Shown piece by piece: positions 41,510 through 50,540 of a stretch of 64,000 bases of DNA (position 1 is its first letter; every line of letters starts with the position of its first letter). The stretch comes from an uncultured Lachnospiraceae bacterium (GTDB lineage Bacteria > Bacillota > Clostridia > Lachnospirales > Lachnospiraceae). The position numbers and the translations under genes were made by a program. The notes beneath the pieces were generated by a model. It had not been told where the DNA came from, did not search any database, and saw only the letters and a program-made list of their open reading frames with translations. The DNA lies in NCBI GenBank assembly GCA_947246015.1, contig CAMXQE010000002.1, positions 95,599 through 159,598 on the forward strand. Direction: 5' to 3'.

Positions 41510-42778
41510 TTATTCCCCCGCTTCTATCGCATATTCTGATTTTAAAGCAATCGCTTCCGGATGTTCTTCCCCTAAAAGGGCAATGAGTTCTGTCAATGCC
41601 TTTTTTGCATCTGCATACTCATCTTTATCCATATGCTCTTCAAATTTTTCTATTAATCTTTCTACTTTTTCCGGTCTCATGTAATGTCCCAGCATATCCT
41701 TCAATATCTCATTGACAGAAAAAGCATAACTTCCCTCCATATATTGAACACCCTGTTCCCCATCAATACTGATAATATTAGCATTCTTGCATGACGAAAC
41801 AATAATCGGAGAATGTGTCGCAGCAATAAACTGAATATTAGGAAAAGTTTCAATCAGTGCATCTACAATCCGCCATTGCCATTTAGGATGAAGATTAGAA
41901 TCAATTTCATCAATTAATACAATGCCTTCAGCATTACAGATATCCCTGCCTGCATCCGGATTTAAAATAGCCAGACGATATGCCAAATCAATGACCATAT
42001 TCAATACGGACTGATACCCTGCGCTTAAATCTTCAATCTCCTTAAACTCATCATTTTCTGTATAAATCAGCTTTTCAACATTCGGATGATAAAAGACCCC
42101 GCTTACAATACCATCATTCATTTTACTCATAAATTTTGAAATGATATCTCCAAACATTACATAATTTTCAGGAATGTGATGTTTCCTCACACTGCTCCAT
42201 TCCATTATCCCGCACCAGTCATAAATGGTCTGCATATTCACGGTTCTGTCCAGACACCCCAAATATCCGCATCTCCTGTCATGAAGCAGCTTTCTCTTTT
42301 TTTCATATGCATTGCTCCTGGCTGCAATCCAATGCCTGGATGCACTTTGATAACTAATTAATGGCCATAGTTTTTCTTCCGTACCATTCACAAGCTTCTG
42401 TACCACCTGTTTGATGTCTTTGGGAAAAAATGTTGTCCTGCTTTCTCCCGTCGCATCCTTTCTTGCCCGGCTCCATGTATATTCTGTTCCGTTATATTCA
42501 AGAGTACCTGAAACTTCTATCGGACTGCTATAAGATTTGTTCGGGGTTCCATTGCTATCCTTAATAATCTGATACCTTACATCACTTTTATAGATATTAC
42601 GTGCCGTAACATCTTCCATTCCAATAAAAAAACCGGATAATGCAACCGAAGCAGCCTCAAGAACCGTTGTCTTGCCAACACCATTATCTCCTAATATCAG
42701 ATTAAAGCCTGGCTCAAAAATTAATTCCAAATGTTCAAACATCTTAAAATTAGAAATGTTTAATTTCTTCAATATCAT
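41510..42778 (-). CDS. AAA/ABC-type ATPase, PtuA-like (Septu-type defence)
   Basis: 422 residues. SMC/RecF-like ATPase: ISNFKMFEHLEL start, Walker A GDNGVGKTT (30-38), signature-like DLSAGYQSVLN near 260, Walker B GIVLIDEIDSNLHP near 295, and H-loop AATHSP. The middle of the protein is helical. This architecture with an adjoining HNH nuclease fits PtuA. Its ATG directly follows the TGA of the DUF5722 gene without spacing, so translation must re-initiate or use an RBS inside that gene (GGGGGAAG about 6 nt upstream). Confidence 0.8.
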   Translation of the reverse strand: MILKKLNISNFKMFEHLELIFEPGFNLILGDNGVGKTTVLEAASVALSGFFIGMEDVTARNIYKSDVRYQIIKDSNGTPNKSYSSPIEVSGTLEYNGTEYTWSRARKDATGESRTTFFPKDIKQVVQKLVNGTEEKLWPLISYQSASRHWIAARSNAYEKKRKLLHDRRCGYLGCLDRTVNMQTIYDWCGIMEWSSVRKHHIPENYVMFGDIISKFMSKMNDGIVSGVFYHPNVEKLIYTENDEFKEIEDLSAGYQSVLNMVIDLAYRLAILNPDAGRDICNAEGIVLIDEIDSNLHPKWQWRIVDALIETFPNIQFIAATHSPIIVSSCKNANIISIDGEQGVQYMEGSYAFSVNEILKDMLGHYMRPEKVERLIEKFEEHMDKDEYADAKKALTELIALLGEEHPEAIALKSEYAIEAGE

Positions 42779-44521
42779 TCACCACTTCCCCCAATCATCC
42801 ATCCCAATTATTTCTTTCACAAACTCCGTATATTCCCCTTCCTCCCCCGTATCCATATATTTATACACATCATATGCATATTTATGGGTTCCATCCGCAT
42901 AATCAAGGCCAAGGTACAGATGCAAACGGTCTATTTCCTCCTCCGCGTCCGTCTGCCTGGAAAACAAAACAGAATCAATATATGGATTTGCCTCCGCCAT
43001 TTTATAAGCATATACAATAGCCGCCGCCTGGAGCTCCTCCCCTTTGGAAGAAGTATAACCCAGTTCACTTATCGTAATGGAACGCACTTCCCCGTCCTCC
43101 GTCAGAAACTCCTGCTGCTGCATGTAATCAGTCACTACATGGATATTCGCCATGGTAACTACCGGCGTATCCTCCGTATGCTTCACATACAGGGAAGAAT
43201 TCCATGTATCGGAGCGGGACAGCGGTTTATTATACGGATGGATTGCAAGCCCCCATTCAATATTTCCTTCTTCTTTTATCTGACGGTTAAATTCATCCAG
43301 CACATCCTTTGCCCTGTAACTTTTGGACAAAATGTTCACCCTGTTCCACTGGTTATCCAAAGAAATATATACCCCACATGCACTGTTTACACTTTTGATG
43401 GAATTATAGAATATCCGGTATGCCCTCACATATTCCCGCACATAGGTTTCCAAATCCACATACTCCATATAGTTCCATTCTTTCCTTGCATTGATTTCAT
43501 TGCTGATGACCCAGTTGGCAACCACGCCCCTGCCGTTCATCGTACCGGAATACCGCTGTGTCAGAAAGGTTCCTATCGCTGCCAGATATTCGGCTCCTTC
43601 CCCGTCGCTTGCATTAAATGCATAATAAGGCGGTTTTCCGACCCCGGAGCGGGACAGCGGATGAATCAGCCACGGATAATCTTCCGAATAATCATTTAAT
43701 ATAATCGCCGTAATTTCAATACCTTTAGCAGTCAGTGTACTGAAAATCAAATCATATTCCGCTATGGCCCGTCCGTTAAAAGTATATTCTTTTCCATTGT
43801 AAGTATAAGGAACCGCCTGATAAATATCTTCTTCCGGATGCCCTAAAATACGGGAAACCGGAATATTGTAAGCCGCATGTTTCACTCCCAAATCATCCAG
43901 CTCCGAAGACAATAATTTATCCGGATCAATCAACAGCCCCTTTTTCGTAGACGGACGCTCCCCGTTAAACTTAAATACTGCCATTTCTTCCGGATTGGTA
44001 ATGTAACGCAGATTGCTTACCGCTGTATACTGCCCGTCCCTCTTAACTGCAATTACATATTTATAAAACATCCCTATTTCGGAACGGAATTCCACTTCTT
44101 TTGCCTTACGCTCCCTGAGCACGAATGTTTTAGCTTCCGTGATTTCATCCTCATAGGGATTCAGGGCAAACAGATAATAATATTCATCATCGCTGTCCGG
44201 AATATCTTCCGAAGAGGCTTTTACTACGACTTCCTCCTTCTCACCGTCAATCAGACAGGATTCAATGAAAACCGGAACAGCTTCTCTTTCTCCCATCTTC
44301 GCTGCCATCCGGCCGCCATTCCTGTTTTCCACAGCCAGCCTCCATATGGCGGCAGCCGATACGGATATCATTGCAAAAATAACCAGTTTCCGCAGGATTC
44401 TCTTCCTTTTTAAATACATCTGCCCGCTCTGCCTCTTTCTATCCGATACCTTTTTATCCGATACTTTTCTTTCCGATACCTTTTTTTCCGATACCTTTCT
44501 ATCCGATACCTTTCTTTCCAT
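42779..44521 (-). CDS. DUF5722-like glycosidase-fold protein, membrane anchored
   Basis: About 580 residues. The N-terminus is a basic tail of five-residue repeats (KVSDR/KVSEK), then one membrane helix (VIFAMISVSAAAIWRLAV), a beta-rich domain (about 70-190) and a TIM-barrel-like domain with NWVISNEINARKEW, SLDNQWNR, AIHPYNKP and SELGYTSSKGE. The NE and ELG acidic residues are in places typical of retaining glycosidases. It is anchored facing outwards. ATG 44521 was chosen (GGAAG, 7 nt spacing); ATG 44545, directly after the upstream stop, is an alternative. A role in trimming or remodelling the secreted glycan is inferred. Confidence 0.72.
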   Translation of the reverse strand: MERKVSDRKVSEKKVSERKVSDKKVSDRKRQSGQMYLKRKRILRKLVIFAMISVSAAAIWRLAVENRNGGRMAAKMGEREAVPVFIESCLIDGEKEEVVVKASSEDIPDSDDEYYYLFALNPYEDEITEAKTFVLRERKAKEVEFRSEIGMFYKYVIAVKRDGQYTAVSNLRYITNPEEMAVFKFNGERPSTKKGLLIDPDKLLSSELDDLGVKHAAYNIPVSRILGHPEEDIYQAVPYTYNGKEYTFNGRAIAEYDLIFSTLTAKGIEITAIILNDYSEDYPWLIHPLSRSGVGKPPYYAFNASDGEGAEYLAAIGTFLTQRYSGTMNGRGVVANWVISNEINARKEWNYMEYVDLETYVREYVRAYRIFYNSIKSVNSACGVYISLDNQWNRVNILSKSYRAKDVLDEFNRQIKEEGNIEWGLAIHPYNKPLSRSDTWNSSLYVKHTEDTPVVTMANIHVVTDYMQQQEFLTEDGEVRSITISELGYTSSKGEELQAAAIVYAYKMAEANPYIDSVLFSRQTDAEEEIDRLHLYLGLDYADGTHKYAYDVYKYMDTGEEGEYTEFVKEIIGMDDWGKW

Positions 44522-44525
44522 ATCC
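44436..44525 (-). repeat. 15-bp tandem repeat, six copies (KVSDR units)
   Basis: Six consecutive 15-bp units, consensus tttctatccgatacc on the plus strand, encode the cytosolic tail of the DUF5722 protein. The last unit overlaps the chosen start codon. Confidence 0.92.
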
Positions 44526-44545
44526 GCTCTTCCCTGTCCGGACAT

Positions 44546-45148
44546 TCAGTATACACACCGAATCCCATAAATCCGGTTCCCGTAATCTCCCAATTCCGTA
44601 ATCCCATCCTGCAGCGGGTCCATGCAGAGATATTCTCCATGTTCCGCTCCTACTACCAGTACGAAATGAAAATTACCGATTCCTTTTACCCTCACCCTGA
44701 CAATCGGATATCTCCCTTCCGAAAGGCATGTATCCACGATATCCGCCGATACCTCCTGATACACTTCAACCTGGTAATCCTCCACTTCTTCCAGCTTTCC
44801 CCACTGAATATTTCCTTCCGCATCATAGACCTTTCCTGCCGAAAACTTCTCATTTAACGTTTCCGGTGTCTCCTCTATTCCCCGCCCCATGGAAAGCGCC
44901 GAAGCAATACAGCTGACCAGACAACCGGAAGAACGCAGAGTAAAACGGGATTCTCCCAGTTTTTCATCTCCCCACCGCACATCATCCTGCCTGTAACAGA
45001 TGATATCCGCAGCCGTCATGATATCCTGCCGCGCTTCTACCCTGACACCGTTCCTGAAACGCAGGAAAACAAAAGCGCCTCCCGCCAGCGCCAAAAGTAT
45101 CAATAGGCCCGCCAGCATCCGGCGCCTCCCGCCGCATTTTTTCTCCAT
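44546..45148 (-). CDS. Membrane-anchored C39-like cysteine peptidase (papain-like)
   Basis: 200 residues. One N-terminal membrane helix (about 10-32), then a Peptidase_C39-like domain: YRQDDVRW with oxyanion-type Q54, SSGCLVSC with nucleophile C76, NFHFVLVVG with H161 and MDPL with D177. The order Q-C-H-D matches papain-fold enzymes. The start was set at ATG 45148 with GGAGGGAGGAA upstream. The catalytic part should face outwards. It sits next to a glutaredoxin-like protein and a VanZ protein; a substrate cannot be named. Confidence 0.78.
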   Translation of the reverse strand: MEKKCGGRRRMLAGLLILLALAGGAFVFLRFRNGVRVEARQDIMTAADIICYRQDDVRWGDEKLGESRFTLRSSGCLVSCIASALSMGRGIEETPETLNEKFSAGKVYDAEGNIQWGKLEEVEDYQVEVYQEVSADIVDTCLSEGRYPIVRVRVKGIGNFHFVLVVGAEHGEYLCMDPLQDGITELGDYGNRIYGIRCVY

Positions 45149-45176
45149 GGCACTTCCTCCCTCCGGCTTCATCCTT

Positions 45177-45440
45177 TCAGCTTTCCAAAGCCGCATCCAG
45201 CACCGCCTGCACTTTCTCCTTTGCAGGCACACCTTCCATAAGCTTCTCCCCGTCCACAAAAAAGCTCGGTACATAGTAATAATCCAAAGAAGCGGCCAGC
45301 TTGGTATCCACCTCTTCATCCACCCGCCTTATGACCAGTTTCCTGTATTTCTCATTCTCTTCCTGCAGCTCCTGAATCATATGGTCCGCCTGCTTACAAT
45401 ATGGGCAATCCGCTAACATCATCATCAATATTTCTTTCAT
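45177..45440 (-). CDS. Glutaredoxin/thioredoxin-like small thiol protein
   Basis: 87 residues, cytosolic. The redox motif C12-P-Y-C15 follows strand one, and the cis-Pro segment YYVPSFFVDGEKL is present, as in glutaredoxin-like proteins. The start was set at the ATG at 45440, which overlaps the stop of the VanZ gene (ATGA). It could reduce protein disulfides or act on a partner in this cassette; no specific partner is known. Confidence 0.82.
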   Translation of the reverse strand: MKEILMMMLADCPYCKQADHMIQELQEENEKYRKLVIRRVDEEVDTKLAASLDYYYVPSFFVDGEKLMEGVPAKEKVQAVLDAALES

Positions 45441-45907
45441 TTTCTTTCCGCTCCTCTCTCCGTTTTCCATTCCATATTCAACAACTTCCATGACTTCTTT
45501 CCCGCTTTTACCATGAATGCGCCTAACCACGCTCCCAACGTATTGAGTATCAAATCATCCGGTTCCGAATAACCGGTCCCGAATACAAACTGCATGGTTT
45601 CTATTAAAAAGGACAAAAGGAATCCGTACACTGCCGCCCATAAAAGATTCCTGCATTTCCCATTATACTGCATGTACATCCCGAACGGAACAAACCATAT
45701 GATATTTCCCGCAAACAGATAAACAAAAGAAAACCAGTTTCCCTGTCTTATCAATTCGATATAATCCCGAAAGAACGACAGGATGATACGGCCGTTCTGA
45801 AACAGGTGCCCCAGCCCGAAAGTGGAACGGAACACCGTAATCCGAAATAATATTACCAGATATACCGCAAATAAAACATGCATCCATTTTCTGCTAAAAC
45901 CAGCCAT
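45437..45907 (-). CDS. VanZ-family membrane protein
   Basis: 156 residues with four helices. RITVFRSTF, NIIWFVPFGMY and FLIETMQFVFGTGYSEPDDLILNTLGAWLG are VanZ (PF04892) features. Function is poorly known; the prototype gives low teicoplanin resistance. The start was set at ATG 45907 with GGGGAGG upstream. It follows a CGGAACTGGAA leader element (45921-45932). Confidence 0.85.
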   Translation of the reverse strand: MAGFSRKWMHVLFAVYLVILFRITVFRSTFGLGHLFQNGRIILSFFRDYIELIRQGNWFSFVYLFAGNIIWFVPFGMYMQYNGKCRNLLWAAVYGFLLSFLIETMQFVFGTGYSEPDDLILNTLGAWLGAFMVKAGKKSWKLLNMEWKTERGAERK

Positions 45908-45920
45908 TTTTCCTCCCCAC

Positions 45921-45932
45921 TTTCCAGTTCCG
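45921..45932 (-). repeat. Copy of the CGGAACTGGAA leader element before the VanZ gene
   Basis: GGGAGG-x2-GG-x-T-x-CGGAACTGGAA matches the region before the malF-like gene (63901-63924) in spacing and sequence. Confidence 0.5.
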
Positions 45933-45968
45933 TAACCACCCTCCCGACGCCAAAACACGGCAGAAAAT

Positions 45969-47156
45969 TTACAGAACGCTGTACATTTTCCGGGGCGCAG
46001 TCACCGGAGCTGTACTGAACGGGCCGTCCTGCGCCGGAACCATCCGTCCCGTTTCCATCCAGTCCGCGCAAAACCGCAGCAGTTCCTTTGCCGCATGTTC
46101 TGCATTCCACTGTTCCGTTATCGTCCGGTACGCCGCCCGGCCCAGCCTACGGCCCAGTTCCCTGTCCGCCGCCAGCTTCTTCACCTGTACCGCGAAATCC
46201 TCATAAGCGCTGCGGTAAATCAGACCATTCTCCCCATGGCGTATCAGATATGGCACTGCTCCCGCTTCCACATTTGCCACCACTGCACACCCGCTGTTCA
46301 TAGCCTCATTCACCACGGCGCCCCACCCTTCCAGATGGTTGCTGGTAAACAGATGAACATGGCATCTCTCCATGATTTCCCGTACTGCTGCCGGATTGGT
46401 ATAACCGTAAAAAGTGAATGCGTCTTCCAGCCCCTTCTCCCTGACCTGAGACTGAATGCTTTCCTCCAATTCCCCGCCTCCTGCCATATGGATATGGAAA
46501 CCAAAGCCCTCCCTGCGCAGTTCTTCCCCAATCCGCACGGCAAATTCCGGATGCTTCAAAGGCATGAAACGACCGGCCCACACGATATGCAGCTTCCCGT
46601 CCTTCTCTTTCTTTTCATCCATCTCCCGTTCCGTATAATGCCTTGTCTCAGGGAAATAGCCGAAACGAAACATTTTCCCCGGATAGGAACGCACAATATG
46701 AAAATCCGAAGCAACATACGCCCCCGCACAAAGCAGCCCCACCTGTTCCTTCCTGAAACGGGTATGGTCTTTATATTTACGCACCAGTCCTTTCGGTGAA
46801 ACCGCTTTCCACTGCCCCTCCCGGTACAGTCTCTCACTGACACGCAGGGAAAACTTCCCCCGTCTCAGCCGCTCCTCAATCACGGCCGTCACATCCAGCA
46901 AATCCTCCCTCTGAATCCAGCCGAATATCACGATATCGTTTTCCAGCATCAGTCTCCGGCATTCTGCTTCCTCTTCGTACAAATATTTCACATAAGGAAG
47001 CCCGTCCACTTCCTTCCCCCATCCCATGGCAACCCGCTCTTCCTCCATAGGTTCCGTCTGGATGAAATGATATCCCTCCCCCAATTCCTCATAACAGGCA
47101 TTGGAAAAAGGAATCTGATGATGGTTGATATAATTGGATACAAACGTAATCGTCAT
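45969..47156 (-). CDS. Glycosyltransferase family 4
   Basis: 395 residues. GT-B enzyme with FVSNYINHHQIPFSNACY at the N-terminus, VWAGRFMPLKHPEFAV at the start of the donor domain, and the GT4 acidic pair in SNHLEGWGAVVNEAMNSG. The ATG overlaps the stop of the preceding GT4 gene (ATGA), with GGGGAG 8 nt upstream. Part of the Wzy-dependent core cluster; adds one sugar to the lipid-linked repeat unit in the cytosol. Donor unknown. Confidence 0.86.
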   Translation of the reverse strand: MTITFVSNYINHHQIPFSNACYEELGEGYHFIQTEPMEEERVAMGWGKEVDGLPYVKYLYEEEAECRRLMLENDIVIFGWIQREDLLDVTAVIEERLRRGKFSLRVSERLYREGQWKAVSPKGLVRKYKDHTRFRKEQVGLLCAGAYVASDFHIVRSYPGKMFRFGYFPETRHYTEREMDEKKEKDGKLHIVWAGRFMPLKHPEFAVRIGEELRREGFGFHIHMAGGGELEESIQSQVREKGLEDAFTFYGYTNPAAVREIMERCHVHLFTSNHLEGWGAVVNEAMNSGCAVVANVEAGAVPYLIRHGENGLIYRSAYEDFAVQVKKLAADRELGRRLGRAAYRTITEQWNAEHAAKELLRFCADWMETGRMVPAQDGPFSTAPVTAPRKMYSVL

Positions 47157-48454
47157 TGGCAAATCTCCCCGTATATGGCTGACAGCCGCTCATAATTCCG
47201 GCCGCTGTCATGCGCTGCAAACGCACGTCTTCTGGCATTTTCCGCACGCCAGGCTGCTTCCTCCGGCTCTCTCCACACCCGCCTGATACACTCTGCCAAT
47301 CCCTTCACATCCCCCGGACGGAACAGAAGTCCTTCCTTTCCGTCCTCTATCATACTCGGAATACCGCCCGTACGCGCTGCAATGACCGGCACTCCCAGCA
47401 GCATGGCCTCCCCCATGGAATTCGGGGAATTCTCTAACGCAGACGGGCAGACAAACATCCCCGCATTCAAAAACGCCTCTTTCATCTCTTCCGCCGAGAG
47501 CTTCCCCAGCACCTGCACATGTTCCGTCAGTTTTAGAGTATCCATCAGTTCCAACAGATACTTCCCATAAGAAGAAATCTTAATCTTATCTTTTAAAGTC
47601 CGGTTGCCGATGACGCTGTTGCCCGCCACCATGACATACGCTTCCGGATACTCCTTTAGGACCTCCGGCAAAGCCTGAAGCAGATAATGAAACCCTTTTA
47701 ACGGATAATCCCCCTGCCCTAAAAAGATACCATACGCCCTCCCGCTCTTTTGCCTCCATCGTCCTTCATAAAACGGAGTACGCATTGTCTCATTCATAAA
47801 ATGGTACTTTGCATTCGGATTTATTTTTCCCGTCTCCATCCGGTCAAATTCCGTCCGCCCCGTAATATGTCCTGCGCCTTTTATCGCTTCCTTTTCCCGC
47901 TCTCCGCGTATCCGGAACTTCTCCTGCTGTCTAAGAATTCCATCCTTTTTCAGCCAGTCCCGGAACGTTTTCCTGTGAATCACCTCTTCCGGCAAATCCG
48001 CCATATAAGCTTCCGCACAGGCAAAGCAAAGCCCCTGTATGCCTATCAATGTCCGCTCCGGCCTGTGAAATGCCCTCACCATAGCCAGCGTATGCGGGAA
48101 CTCTGTCCCGAAAATATGCACCATATCCGGCCTGAAATCCTCCAGGATTTCCCGGAAACTTCCTTCCAGACCATCATCATAAATCTCCGGCGCCGCCAGG
48201 TTTTCCCGAAAAGCATAACAGGCCACTCCTGTCACTTCCGATTGAAAGCCTGCCCTCCCATGGCATCTTTCCGTAATCTGCGGGGCTGTCTCCGTCATGG
48301 GGAAACAAATGCCCAGTTCGATTTCCGGGTTTCCTGTATTCCCGCAGATTTTTTCATATATTCCCGTCAGCCACCCCTCCCGGTTACTGTAAGGAAGCCC
48401 CAGTTCTTCCGCAATGGCAGGAAGCAAAATATTACATAACCATAATACTCTCAT
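47153..48454 (-). CDS. Glycosyltransferase family 4
   Basis: 433 residues. GT-B with VLWLCNILLP start, DMVHIFGTEFPHT, donor-domain GIFLGQGDYPLKGFHYLLQAL, and CPSALENSPNSMGEAMLLGVPVIAA, which carries the E-x7-E pair. The start was set at ATG 48454 with GAGGGAAA upstream; earlier in-frame codons overlap the previous gene. Cytosolic assembly of the repeat unit. Specificity unknown. Confidence 0.86.
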   Translation of the reverse strand: MRVLWLCNILLPAIAEELGLPYSNREGWLTGIYEKICGNTGNPEIELGICFPMTETAPQITERCHGRAGFQSEVTGVACYAFRENLAAPEIYDDGLEGSFREILEDFRPDMVHIFGTEFPHTLAMVRAFHRPERTLIGIQGLCFACAEAYMADLPEEVIHRKTFRDWLKKDGILRQQEKFRIRGEREKEAIKGAGHITGRTEFDRMETGKINPNAKYHFMNETMRTPFYEGRWRQKSGRAYGIFLGQGDYPLKGFHYLLQALPEVLKEYPEAYVMVAGNSVIGNRTLKDKIKISSYGKYLLELMDTLKLTEHVQVLGKLSAEEMKEAFLNAGMFVCPSALENSPNSMGEAMLLGVPVIAARTGGIPSMIEDGKEGLLFRPGDVKGLAECIRRVWREPEEAAWRAENARRRAFAAHDSGRNYERLSAIYGEICQ

Positions 48455-48522
48455 TTTCCCTCTCATTCTGCCGCTTTCATACGGCGGAAACCAATCATGA
48501 TAAAGATGCCTGCTTTTCCCGC

Positions 48523-49374
48523 TCACCTGCGGTACAGCTTCCCTTTCACCCAGTTATAAGCATGTGCCGTCACTTCATTTCCTGCCAGCCACGTCCGGAA
48601 TCCTGACAATGTAAGCGCCATAATCATCCGGTACTTCCACACCTGTCTGCGGGACATATACTTTCCTACGATTTCCTTATGCTCCCGCGCCGATACGTTC
48701 CGGTTTTCTTTTGTTTCCGAAAACCCGCCTCCCTCATAATCCGCTATCAAAACCGGCATATAAACCGTTTCTGCATTTCCCCTGAAAAAACACCATAGAA
48801 AATGCTCGTAATCCGCCCGCACCTTGTACCTGATATCAAATCCCCTCTCCTTCACCAACGCCGCCCCGTAAAAACAAGCCTGATGACAGGGTACATTCCG
48901 ATAACATCCGAAAGCATCCATGGACGGATTGGAAGCCACCCGCTCCTTTGTCAGATGCTCATAGATATCCCCGTAAAAAATATAACGTATTCCATTCCTG
49001 CTGCCTGCCGTCTTTTTCCCTCCTGCCGTCCCATCAGCCCTAACCTTTTCTTCCGGCTGTTCTTCTATCTGTTTTTTCACCCGCAGCAGCACATCCTTGT
49101 CATAAAATACATCCCCGCAGTTCAGGAAATAAACATACTCTCCCACAGCCCTGCCGACCGCCTGATTCATCGCGTCATAGATACCTTTGTCTTTCTCCCG
49201 AAACACCCTGATGCGTGCATCTTCCGGCAGCTCTTCCACGCTTCCGTCCGCAGACATACCGTCTTTTACAATAATCTCATAATCCCCGCAGGTCTGCCCC
49301 AAAATACTCTCTACCGTCCTTAAGAGTTTCTCTCCCGGATTCAGACAAACCACAAGAATACTGAATTTCACCAT
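48523..49374 (-). CDS. Glycosyltransferase family 2
   Basis: 283 residues. FSILVVCLNPGEKLLRTVES and the short VKDGMSADGS loop are typical of WcaA/WfgS-like GT2 proteins. KGIYDAMNQAVGRAVGEYVYFLNCGD holds the donor site; it has NCGD instead of DxD, as seen in this subfamily. RBS GGAGGTGACGGT. Adds a sugar during repeat unit assembly; donor unknown. Confidence 0.86.
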   Translation of the reverse strand: MVKFSILVVCLNPGEKLLRTVESILGQTCGDYEIIVKDGMSADGSVEELPEDARIRVFREKDKGIYDAMNQAVGRAVGEYVYFLNCGDVFYDKDVLLRVKKQIEEQPEEKVRADGTAGGKKTAGSRNGIRYIFYGDIYEHLTKERVASNPSMDAFGCYRNVPCHQACFYGAALVKERGFDIRYKVRADYEHFLWCFFRGNAETVYMPVLIADYEGGGFSETKENRNVSAREHKEIVGKYMSRRQVWKYRMIMALTLSGFRTWLAGNEVTAHAYNWVKGKLYRR

Positions 49375-49410
49375 ACCGTCACCTCCGCACTGTCTGCATC
49401 CGCCGTTTTC

Positions 49411-50538
49411 TCAGTTCACATCCGAAAGAATCGGAACCATATCATGGAACATGAATGTCTGATAAGGCAGTACCCGGATTCCGTCCTGACCTGCACGCAT
49501 CAGATACAGCGCAAAATACCCTGCCGCAGCCAGGGCTATCGCCGCGCTCCAAAACCGCTTCTGTCTCTTATCCTCTATTTTTACCAGCACTGCAGGAATA
49601 AACAAAATCTGTGTAATATTCAGATAATACCCAATCCTCGTAATAATCGGCAGGAAGGAACAACAGGTATACAATACCAGGGCTCCTAAATTACAGAAAA
49701 AATAAAACCGGTTCCGCCTGCTCCCCGCCACTGCCTGTTTATAATACAGCGCGGCAAAAACCAGAACACCCAGACACCGCAGAATATTGAACCAGCTGAT
49801 ACTGCCCTCCAGATACTCCGTATCCTCATAAGACGGATATAAAAACACTACTACTTTCAGATAAAAATCCTGCAAATAAAAGAACGTCGTACAGAACAAT
49901 GCCATCCCTGCAAGCTGCCACTTCTTCCATGACAAAGCCGCAAGCAGATACAACGGAATCACCACCAGCATGGACTTATGGAATGTTGACCCGAGCAACA
50001 CAAAGAACAGGAATTTCCCCCATTCTTTCTTCAGTACATACTTCACTGAATACAACGCCAATGCCAATGCCAGATAATACCGCACCGTATTAAAAGTAGA
50101 AAAATAGAATCCAAATGCCATAAACAGGAAGAAACTCCATCCAAAGCTGTCGCTCTGTTCATACATGGCTTTCAAAAACAGCCCTATGGTAAAAAAAGCA
50201 AACACTCCGAACACCAGTAAAAAGTTCTCATCCCCGGCCAGCCGGTACAGCACTGCAACCAACACATTAAAACCTGTTTCCGTCGGTACATAGTTGAAGA
50301 AATCGCAGGCAATCAAATGCATGAATTCCACATATTTGGCATAATCGTTTCCCACGTTCAGCCGGCACGCCGATACCGCGAATAAAATCAAAAAAACAGA
50401 AAACAGGCACAGCATATTATATACCTGCTGCCTGCTGCCTCCCGTCCCTCCATATCCGGTTCTTCCGTATACCGGAACCGTCCTTACAAATGACGCCAGC
50501 GTCACCGTTCCCACCGCTATCATCAAATAAAAAAACAT
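49411..50538 (-). CDS. EpsG-family membrane protein (Wzy-type glycan polymerase)
   Basis: 375 residues with about ten helices. RLNVGNDYAKYVEFM, the FNTVRYYLALALALYSVKYV helix and the STFHKSMLVVIPLYLLA segment are EpsG hallmarks. EpsG proteins polymerise lipid-linked repeat units outside the membrane. The start was set at ATG 50538 with AAAGG upstream, directly after the stop of the preceding gene. With the WbaP-like and Wzz-like genes it completes a Wzx/Wzy-type core; no MOP-type Wzx is in the window. Confidence 0.86.
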   Translation of the reverse strand: MFFYLMIAVGTVTLASFVRTVPVYGRTGYGGTGGSRQQVYNMLCLFSVFLILFAVSACRLNVGNDYAKYVEFMHLIACDFFNYVPTETGFNVLVAVLYRLAGDENFLLVFGVFAFFTIGLFLKAMYEQSDSFGWSFFLFMAFGFYFSTFNTVRYYLALALALYSVKYVLKKEWGKFLFFVLLGSTFHKSMLVVIPLYLLAALSWKKWQLAGMALFCTTFFYLQDFYLKVVVFLYPSYEDTEYLEGSISWFNILRCLGVLVFAALYYKQAVAGSRRNRFYFFCNLGALVLYTCCSFLPIITRIGYYLNITQILFIPAVLVKIEDKRQKRFWSAAIALAAAGYFALYLMRAGQDGIRVLPYQTFMFHDMVPILSDVN

Positions 50539-50540
50539 AC

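Noticed and set aside
40726..42778. Retron with Septu-type effector genes
   Set aside because: No reverse transcriptase gene or msr/msd-like structure was seen on either side, so a plain Septu-like pair is the simpler reading.
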